NCBI GenBank assembly: GCA_001599935.1
Contig: BCIJ01000011.1
Span: 302,252 to 366,251, forward strand
Direction of reading: 5' to 3'
From: Holtermannia corniformis
Taxonomy: Eukaryota > Basidiomycota > Tremellomycetes > Holtermanniales
Length of the DNA stretch: 64,000 nt
The position numbers were made by a program, and so were the translations under genes. Below the pieces are notes generated by a model. The model worked only from the letters and a program-made list of their open reading frames with translations, was not told the origin of the DNA and made no database searches. Below are positions 55,101-64,000 of this stretch, one piece after another. Each line of letters begins with the position of its first letter. The first letter of the stretch is position 1.

Positions 55101-58100
55101 CGCCAAACTTGACCCGGTTCAAGGTCTCGGGCCATCTTCCCGAGCTGCAGGTCAACTTTTCGGACCGCAAGTACAGTGCGTGCGGGCCGTGAACTCGGCG
55201 ACGCGTACTGACGGTACCACAGGGTCATTGATGAAGTTTATCGACGTGGCCGTTCCCAAATTTGGCGATGACTCGCCCCAGCCGGCGTCCAAGGCCAAGC
55301 GCCCGGCCTTGTCGAATGCTTCCAATGCTTTCCGCAGCCGCGGTAGGATTGAGGAATACAACTTGGCCGATGAGGACCACGATGATAGCGAAGACAAGGC
55401 CAATGAGAGTGTTGAAGAGACCACGGACCAGTTCTTCGAAGCGCCGGATAGTACCACCGAGGTGAGCAGTTCGCACTGTCGTATCAACTTGAGCTGAGCC
55501 TGTTAGACCCAACGATTGGACCTGAAGCAGAAGACGTTTCAGTTCGACTTTTCCGTCGGAAAGCTGCAAGCCGTCTTGTTCAAGTCGACTTCGGAGACGA
55601 CGGAGAAGCCACTTGCGACGGCAGGCCTCGAGGGCTTCGGGCTCACGTTCGAGCTGCGCAAATGGGACATGTCCGTTGATGTGTTCTTGCGCACGATCAA
55701 CCTGGCCATGAGCGACGCGAAGACACCGCTGCTGTCTGCGACCAAATCGACTCGCGAGGTCGAGGATGCCAAGCTCGTTCAAGTACGCTACGCCAAGGTA
55801 CAAAAGGATTCTCCCGAGTTCATGACGGTCCACGACGGTGTTGACCAGAGCGTGGACGCCGAGTTGTCAGCCTTCAGTATTGCGGTGGCGCCTGAACCCA
55901 TCTTGAGTCTTTACGACTTCATCATGACGACGTTTGTGCCTCGTGACAACGAGACACCGGACCCGGAAGCGACAGAGGCCTCGAACCGGGCTCCGACCCC
56001 TCAGCCTGAGCAAGTATCCGACGACAAGATCCGTGTTCGCGTCAAGCTCACCAGTGTGCAATGTGAGTACAATGTCTTCGTCAGTATCTGGCTAAGCGAG
56101 ATCAGTGCAATTGGAGAACAACGAGTTGCAATTTGCCACGCTTGCCATCTCTGCCGCCGATGCGGCGGTCTTCTTGCGTGCTGGTACACTGCGGGTGGGC
56201 GCGCGCATTGGCAGTCTGTCTCTTGTCGATGATACGACGACTCAAGTGGCGGACAAGTCCTTCAAGGAACTTCTTGCTATTGAAGGGCAGGAGTTGGCCG
56301 ACTTCAGCTACGAGACATTCAATCCGCAAGATCCCGAGACGTTCCCTGGGTACAACTCGGCGGTCACACTAAAGACGGGCTCTTTGCGGTTCACCTTTAT
56401 GGAGCAGCCCGTGCGCGATTTATACAACTTCGCCCTCAAGTTTGCGCGCATGAAGGCGTTATACGACGCCGCTTCCCAAGCTGCCGTACAGCGTGCGTCT
56501 GAGGTGACGCGCATGCACTTTGACGTCGGGATCAAGACGCCAATCATCGTGCTGCCTCGTGACGGCTTGACGTCCACCGACAAACTCGTGCTTCGCCTCG
56601 GCGAGATCACAGCCAAGAACGAATATCTCTTGGATCCGGGAGCCGTCAGCACAATTGATGCCAGCATACGCGGTATCAACGTCACGACGGAACTGGACGC
56701 CAGTGGAAAGCCAGCGGTTCTACAGATGGTCGATGATCTTGAGCTCTCGTTTGCTATCAAGCAGTATGGCGATGAAGGACATCGCAAGGATGTCCGCCTT
56801 GCCGATACGAATGTCCAGGGCAAGATGACCGACGTCAAACTGTCGTTGACACAACGACAGTATGTCCTTGTCATGGACCTGCTCAAGACCTTGCCGGCCG
56901 CTCTGTCGCAGGACAGCGACTCGGACGCAAGCCTCGACTCGGTGACAGCAACACCTGCCACTGTCTCAGGCCCGCAGACACCGTCCGTCGCATCCGACTC
57001 AGGCGTTAGCGGCGAGGATATGGGCCCTGAGCTCAGCCTCACAAAACGCAATGCCGATGGAAGCACTGTCCAGCAGTGGACAACGCTGGCCTTGACTTTC
57101 GCCGTGGGATCGATCCAGTTGGAGGTGTTTGACAACGAGGCTGTACAGCAAAGCGACCTGCAGGACAGAAGCATCGCTCGCTTTGCCATCGTCGGGACGC
57201 AGGTCAACTTCAAGACGTTGTCACAGGGTGGAATGGAGGCTGAAGTGTCGCTGAGGACACTGACGTTCAACAACACCCGACGAGGCGACTCACACTTCCG
57301 AGAAATCATTCCAGCGGCGGACCACGAAGGCAATCAGATGTGAGTGGTGCATCCAATGCGGGCAATAGTGCTAAGGCGTACGCAGTATGCTGCACTATTC
57401 AGCTTCCGGTGGATCTGAGAAATCGGCTTTGGCCATCGTCACAATTGACAGTCCGCGCTTCATACTCGCCGTGGACCCGCTTGCTGCCCTACTCGACTTT
57501 GCCTTGGCACCGTTCAAGAACAGCGCGTCGGCTGAAGAGCAAGAGGATGAAGCGGCTCCCATTCCAGAGGATGCAGACCGACCCGTCAACCCTGGACAAT
57601 TGGCGTTCCGGGTGGAGGTGGTCAATGCCACGGTGGTCGTCCTTGCCAACGACACAGATCCGACGACGCAAGCGATTCAGCTGTCGATCCGCGAGGTCAT
57701 CATGTCCCAACAAGTGAGTCGCGTCGTGGATTTCACCTCATGTCTGACTGACTGGCCAGGCTATATTGGCTCTGAAAGTGGATCAACTCGGCATGTCCTT
57801 TGGTCGCATGGACAAGCCCACGGAGCGTGTGAGGTTCCTCGACGACCTCGACGTGGCCCTTTCTCTGGACTCGGGACGATCAGGCAAGACATCTGATCAA
57901 AAGACAAGCATCGACCTCAGCGTGCCGACTGCCGTCATCTTCCGTGCCTCCTATGCGGATCTGCTCCTCATCACCGATGTGGTCAACAAGGCCATGGCTG
58001 TGGCCTCAAACGCTCTGCAAGCCAAAGACGAGACGCATGCAGAAGCACCGGCGCTGAGTGCGCGTAGGAGCAGTCTTACGACAGACGCATCAACTGTTCC

Positions 58101-61100
58101 CACTGCTCGCCCTCAAGCTTTGACGACTCGACGAGCGTCCACCAGCCGGCGCCGTCCGTCTTCGGCTAAGACGACGGTGCTCGTCTCGAAACAAGAGGTG
58201 AGCGCTTTCGGATCAGATACGCCGAAGCTAAGAGACGCAGCTCACCGCACAAGTCGGCGGTTTCCAGTTCGTTCTCGTCGGTGATCAACACGAGATGCCC
58301 ATGGTACACATCATGGCGGATGAGTTCAAGCTCGGTGTTAAAGACTGGACAGGAGACGTATGTGTGCGGTCAGTCTGTCGATCCTGCTCACCTGTTGCAC
58401 AGATGAGCGTCAAGACGAAGATCTCGACATCGATTCGGTACTTCAACCTGACCAACTCACATTGGGAGCCACTGATGGACCCGTGGGAGTTCCAGGTTGC
58501 GGTACGTTGCTGTTGCTGGCATATGAGCGCCACTCATGCCGTCCAGGTATCGAGGACTACTGTCAGCCCAGATGTCCGACCTTTGGATATCAAATTCAGT
58601 GCCGCGGAACGGCTTGAGCTGAACTTGACCTCGGCATTCATCGAACTTGCAATCACGTCGTTGACCGTGTGGAGCAAACACGGAGATCGAAGCAAGACCG
58701 AGAGAGGTTCTGATTCGCCCTTCCGCGTCTGCAACCGCACAGGCTACGCGTTGCTCGTTTGGCCTGATCAAGGCAGTGGAGGCAAGCCCAAAAAAACGTC
58801 CGAAGTCAAGCGATTGGAAGATGACGAGGACATTCCATGGCGCTTTGAGGACCGCAAGCAGATGCGTGAGGTGAGATCAGCCCGTACAATTTGTCTGTCT
58901 ACTGATTCTGGGTACAGAACATCTCTGCGCTGCGACACAATGCCTTTGGAGTTCAAATAGAGGACTCTCCTTGGGAGTCGCTGAGGAGTATCTCTGTTGA
59001 TCGCGAAGGAGAATACCCATACAGTCTCAAACCCCGACTACAGGACGTCTCGCACCAGATTACGTGCGATATCAAGCTTGTCGACAACGTCAAGGTTGTC
59101 ACTTTCCGATCGCCATTCAAGGTCGAAAACGAAACCAATGTCACGGTTGAGATGATCGTTGTAGATGCACATGGCAAAGCGACGGGGCCTGCTAAGCAAA
59201 TTGGTGCGCATTCTGCAATCATCTCTTTGATCGGTGTTGATATGACTAGCTCCCGGCGGCTCGTGTCCGTTACCTTTGTTGGCTGCGTACGACAAGCGGC
59301 TTCGCTTGCGGCCTCTTCGTGAGTGATGAACAGCAAAAGGCGTTTGGCGACTGACACAGATAGACGGCTTCGGTTTCGACTATGTCTACTCTGCGCCGCT
59401 TCATTGGCAGCAGCTCCTCTCGAGGCCGATCCGCCCAATCAGTTGCAAGCCTCAATCAGCCAAGGAGTCTCCCTTCTACTTTCAAGCACAGGCTATCTTC
59501 AGCAGCAAGGATCCGGCGGCGAGGTGAGCATGCACGACGTTCCTGACTATCACGGCGCTGACCCCACGCAGGAAGTACCCGAGGATGACATTGCGCCTTC
59601 GTCCCCCTATCGAGGTAGAAAACCTCTTGCCTTTCGACATTCGCTACAGGGTGCACGATCGCCACACTTCACTGAGCTCGAGCAGCTTCTTGGTGAAGGG
59701 CGGTTCAGCTCCATTGCACAACGTTGAACTGTCTCACCTTCTACTGCTGAGTGTCGCGCCCGAGGACACGACTTTCAAGCAGAGCGAGTACGCCATCATC
59801 AATACGGATGATCCCGAACTTCCGCAGGAACGACACTTCAGTCTCGCTGATCAACATGGCCAGAGCCTCATCTTGAGACTGCACTATTTGTGGGTGGCGT
59901 CTTGTTTGCGATGGGTCCGCACTGATGCAAGTAGCACGTATCCCAACTCGGGCGGTGCTTTCAAAGTGCAGATCTACAGTCCTTTCGTGTTGCTGAACAA
60001 GACGGGTTTGCCATTCGACCTCGCCGCAAAGACTTGGGCCGGTGGCCAAAAGCCGATTGCTGGGCGCGACCTCTTCGAGCGTGAGTGTCGGATCTGCCCG
60101 GTGACTTGTGCTGACGTACTGTGCGCTAGTCGACTACGCTCGATCAGATCCAACACCCTTCAGTACGTCAACGGAATGTTGCGGATCACACCCTGACCAT
60201 CTGCCCAGTGTTCGGCTTTCCAAACGAGGATCGCCGCAATCGATGCATCCTGCAGGTCAAGGGCTCGAAGTGGAGTAAAGTAAGAAGCTTGGGCAGAGTT
60301 CTGGCGGTTTGGATTGACATGTGCAGCCGTTTTCATTCGAAGGCGTCGCGGCTCACATGGAGGTGGTCATGCCATCGGCCAACAACAATGTCGAGCACCA
60401 CGTTGGTCTCTCCTTCAGTGAGGGCCTTGGCAAGGTATGCTTCCCTGAAATGGCAACCATTGCGACGCTAACGTTTATAGTACAAACTCAGCAAAGTGGT
60501 ATCGATTGCGCCGCGCTTCTTGCTGAAGAACACGTGCTCGCTGGGGCTCAAGGTACGACAGCACACGACACAGCGAGTTTTGGACGTACCACCGAGCCAC
60601 CGCGTCCCTCTACACGACCTCCAGCGTGGTGCGCCTGGACAGTTGTGCATCGCGTTCGACGACAGCGAATTGAAATGGTAAGTGTACCATGACTGCGGTG
60701 AGGTCTGATGATCGTACAGGTCGGCACCGTTCAACATCGCTGATATCGGCAAGACCTACGTGACACTACCTAGACCAGGCAGTCGGTCAGGTCGTCAATA
60801 CTTGCTGCAGGTTGAAACCCACATCTCTGGGTCCAGCATTTTCATCATTATCCGCCGCGAAACGGACAGCTGGCCTCTTCGTCTGCGGAATGACACAAAC
60901 ATCCCCTTCAGCTTCCAGCAAACAGTGAGTGATGCTAACATTGTCGGTACAAGGCTAAAAGTAGCTGCAGGAAGACGATGCCGGTCCGGACCGCAACGAT
61001 CGACCCATTCGGACTTTGAAGCCGCACGAAACGGTCGACTACACTTGGGACTGGCCCGTGGCCAACAGAAAGCGCATCCGCCTAGTCGCCGATGGCACTC

Positions 61101-63616
61101 CCCTCCCGAGGGGTATTGATATGATGGCCATCGGTATCCAGCCGCCGATCCGTCTGGGTAGCAATGTCGGTCCTGGGTCTCGATGATGTGTGTCACTCGC
61201 AACTGACGTCAAATAGCAGAATCAAAGAGGTCTAACGATCTCGCTCGATGTGCGTGCCGATGGCAACTCGCAGATGCTTGTCATTTCCCTGTACAACGAG
61301 GACACCAACGTGTACAAGCCATCCCGTCGACAATCGACACTGCAGCGTTCCGACAGTCTCGACAGCATCAGCACGTCGGGCTTCGAAATCGCTGCTGTCA
61401 GCGAAAAGCCGACGCTTAAACTGGCAGTTCGTCTCGAGGGCATTGGGATATCCGTCATCACCAAAAGACTTGATGAGCTGGTGTACTTTTCGCTTCGAGG
61501 TTTGGAGCTCACATACTGCGATTACCCTCAATACTACGACGTCAGCGTCGATTGCAAGTGGATTCAGATTGACAACCAACTATTCGGTGGCATCTTCCCA
61601 ATCATCCTGTACCCAACAGTGGTACCTCGCAGCGGCAAGGAGCTGGAGTCGCACCCAACTTTGCAGGCATCGGTGGCGGTACTCAAGGACCAATGTAAGT
61701 CTCTGCGCGAATACCGAGCGATTAGCTGATTGCATGAAGCCCACGGCGTCGTCTTTGTCAAGTATGCTTCTATCCTACTGCAAGCTATGACGGTGGAGCT
61801 GGACGAAGATTTCCTCTTTGCTGTGTTGGACTTTGCCAAGTTCAAAGATGCTTCGTGGAGGGAAGCAACACCGGAGTGAGTCGCCGCTAGTCAGTCTGTT
61901 CAGAGCTGACATGCCATTGCAGCATCTTGATCGAGTATCCCAAGGAGATTCCCGAACCCGACGTGCAGGCAACCAAGGCAGATGTTTTCTTCGAGGCTTT
62001 TGCTTTGCAGCCTATGTCCTTGGAGCTCTCATTCATGAGGACTGACCGAGTCAATGTCGACGAAAAGTGCGTATTGTCTTGGGCAGTCATTTACAGACGT
62101 TCATGTCGACAGGGTGTCGACTCGTAACCCTCTTTTCTTCGTGCTCAACGCGCTCACAATGACGCTCGGCAATGTCAACTCGGCTCCGGTCAACCTGCGA
62201 GCCCTGCTCATCGAGAATGTTCGCCTCGACATTGCGTCCCTGCAAGAGCGCGTGTTACTCCATTATCAGGATCAGTTCATGTCTCAAATCTACCGTGTGC
62301 TTGGCTCGGCCGACTTTTTGGGCAACCCCGTCGGCTTGTTCAACAACATCAGCTCCGGCGTGTCGGACATCTTCTACGAGCCATACCAGGGCATTGTCAT
62401 GCATGGCAACAAGGACATTGGCTTGGGTATCGCTCGTGTGCGTCTGCGTAGTGCTCCTTGGTCTCTGCTGACACTGCTTAGGGCGCCACGAGCTTTGCAA
62501 AGAAAACGGTGTTTGGTATCACCGACAGCATGACCAAGTTTACTAGCAGTATTGGCAAAGGTACGTAGGCCTTTCGGCTCGTTTTCCATAGCTTATCCTT
62601 GCAAAGGTCTGTCGGCGGCAACGCTCGACCAGGAGTTCCAAACCAAGCGACGAATGACTCAGCGCCGTAACAAGCCCAAACATGCGCTGTACGTAGCAAT
62701 TGACCGTGTAGACATCGTGCTGATCAGTGTCAGCTATGGCGTTGCGGCAGGGGCAAGCGCATTCGCTGACAGCGTGACGAGCGCGTTCGAGGGCGTGGCG
62801 GTACGTGCCTCCTCTCCTGGAAAGAATGCAAGGCTGACAAACTTTAGTCGAAACCGATGGAGGGCGCTGAACGAGGCGGGGCGGCGGGTTTCGCGAAAGG
62901 CGTTGGTCAGGGCTTTGTGGGGTTCGTCTGGCGCTCTTGATACCGTCCCAGCCTGACAACACCACAGCCTGTTCACCAAACCCGCTGTGGGTGTGATGGA
63001 CTTCCTCGCAGCATCCACCGAGGGCATTCGAAACACGACGACCGTCTTTGATCAGAATGAGATTGATCGGGTGCGCTTGCCACGGCACATTGCAGCAGAT
63101 GGCGTTCTACGAGTGCGTCGATTGCTATGTGCAGAAGTGTCCGTTGATGTCTTGTAGCCCTTCTCGGCGCGTGAGAGCCTTGGACAGTCGTGGCTGAAGG
63201 ATCTCGACTCTGGCGCCTACATGCACGAGAGCTATGTGGTGCACCTTGGTGAGTGATCTGTAAACTTGCCGCGAGACACTGACCCACTCTGCAGACATTC
63301 CCGGCGACGACTCGGTCGCGATACTCTCAAGCCAGCGCATTCTGTTCGTGCAGCTGCGCAAGCTCCGCGTCATGTGGCAGGTGCCGTTCGAGGAATTGAA
63401 ATCCCTGAGTCTGGAGGAGAATGGGATCAGCTTGACATTACGAGGAGGGACACCGGGGCCGTTCCTACCGATCAGTGACAATTCGGGCCGGGAGTGGCTG
63501 TTCCGGAATATTGGGAGGTCAGTCGGCGTTCATCTCCGTCCTGATTCCACGCTGACGGCTTTGGCAGCGTGGTTGAAAAGTACAACCGAACGCATATCCA
63601 ACGAGAGATGGATTAA
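52148..63616 (+). CDS. VPS13: VPS13 bridge-like lipid transfer protein
   Basis: More than twenty exons span 11.5 kb and encode a protein estimated at about 3,300 residues. The chorein N-terminus is MASLIGSFSLTKVLQRII...APYVENLNTDDLNYSVYNGRVELKNLRLKKTVLERFGLPVDVVTGDIGRLIIEVPWSAL..RVTIEDVYLLA; it has some ten residues more than yeast Vps13 before YVEN. Repeated beta-rich groove segments follow, then the SHR-BD/adaptor region (about 58550-60200: IEVENLLPFDIRYRVHDR, FVLLNKTGLPFDLAAKTW). The C-terminal block is classic (SADFLGNPVGLFNNISSGVSDIFYEPYQG, SFAKKTVFGITDSMTKFTSSIGKGLSAATLD, GLFTKPAVGVMDFLAASTEGIRNTTTVF). A PH-like domain ends in VEKYNRTHIQREMD. VPS13 moves phospholipids in bulk at organelle contact sites. 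Individual exon borders in the middle were not all fixed. Confidence 0.95.
52301..52321. repeat. (AG)n microsatellite in VPS13 intron 1
   Basis: About nine AG dinucleotides lie inside the first intron of VPS13 (GTCTGTC at about 52281 to the CAG ending about 52341). It is purine-rich and close to the branch region, so length changes could influence splicing. Confidence 0.85.
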
Positions 63617-63900
63617 GACGATGAAACGCAGATTACGACCCGAGATGTCAAAGATTGCGATTCCAGCAGGCGGCGCTGAGACGGGCGATCGGGTCTGAAT
63701 TCCGACAGTGGCGGACCGTCTCGGACACATTGTCGCTTACCCCTTGTCCACCAAATTGGCTGCTGCAGGGATGTCTGGTGCTCCGACTTATAGGCTGCGC
63801 ATCTGGCGCAGCTCTTGCTCACTTCTTCACTGTTCTTCGTCACGCACTGTACTTCGCAACGCACTGTTCTTCGCCACACTGTACTTTGCCACCTTCGACC
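63617..63900. promoter_or_regulatory. Intergenic region with a degenerate CACTGT-CTTCG repeat upstream of a secreted protein gene
   Basis: 284 bp between VPS13 and the next start. At about 63825-63895 the sequence repeats a 15-18-bp module (CACTGTTCTTCGTCACG, CACTGTACTTCGCAACG, CACTGTTCTTCGCCA, CACTGTACTTTGCCACC) four times, ending just before the ATG at 63901. A stretch of UTR or core promoter is likely. Confidence 0.5.
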
Positions 63901-64000
63901 ATGCTCCCTGCGACTCGTCTTTGGGCCTTTACGCTTTTGCTCAGTTCCTTCACCCTCGACGCATCGGCTCTGATCGGTCTGGGGACGTGCGCGCGTGTCA
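63901..64000 (+). CDS. Start of a secreted protein gene, 3' partial
   Basis: ATG in context GACCATGCTC opens MLPATRLWAFTLLLSSFTLDASALIGLGTCARV and runs off the window. The first ~23 residues form a good signal peptide (basic residue, hydrophobic core, ASA before the likely cleavage). What remains is too short to name a family. Confidence 0.55.
   Translation, partial: MLPATRLWAFTLLLSSFTLDASALIGLGTCARV

Overview
The window is nuclear DNA from a compact, moderately GC-rich fungal genome, most likely a basidiomycete. Genes lie close together on both strands and most are cut by short introns of about 40-60 bp, with GT...CTGAC/CTGAT...AG signals. The content is fungal: an ERMES subunit, Zn(II)2Cys6 regulators, a ferric reductase, a Dicer, MET2, a Gpt2/Sct1-type acyltransferase and VPS13. 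Placement in Pucciniomycotina or a related yeast-like group is inference. There are no prokaryotic operons, rRNAs, CRISPR arrays or recognisable viral genes. All gene models were spliced by eye: frames were followed across introns, and exon-length sums were checked for most genes.

Layout. 1-746: remnant of a BTB-domain gene with an in-frame stop. 809-2178 (-): MMM1, sharing a divergent promoter with 2573-4958 (+), an Nramp metal transporter. 5117-5820 (+): Cue1-like ERAD factor, convergent with 6010-7448 (-), a Shewanella-like protein phosphatase. 7601-10824 (-): Zn-cluster regulator. 11745-13878 (-): secreted PhoD phosphatase. 14101-16875 (-): PQ-loop vacuolar transporter, and 17131-20933 (+): Snx41/Atg20-type sorting nexin. 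These two are head to head and each carries one giant intron of about 1.6 kb. 21337-26674 (+): CSC1/DUF221 channel with micro-exons. 27169-29384 (+): ferric reductase with GATA-type sites just upstream. 30076-32623 (+): second Zn-cluster regulator. 32706-35903 (-), 36553-39235 (+) and 39551-41570 (-): three fungal proteins of unknown function (Ser/Pro-rich, coiled coil with a tail anchor, and CaaX-ended). 42095-43980 (+): MET2. 44100-46362 (-): Dicer without a helicase region. 46776-48095 (+): 2-hydroxyacid dehydrogenase. 48402-51270 (+): glycerol-3-phosphate acyltransferase. 51464-51816 (+): 75-residue protein. 52148-63616 (+): VPS13. 63901-64000 (+): start of a secreted protein cut by the window edge.

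Most genes are housekeeping and not functionally linked. Two loose themes are membrane contact and lipid supply (MMM1, acyltransferase, VPS13) and metal handling (Nramp, ferric reductase). The points most worth checking are the paired 1.6-kb introns in neighbouring genes, the helicase-less Dicer, the series of micro-exons (8, 13, 18, 21 and 31 nt), and the iron-type GATA cluster at the ferric reductase.
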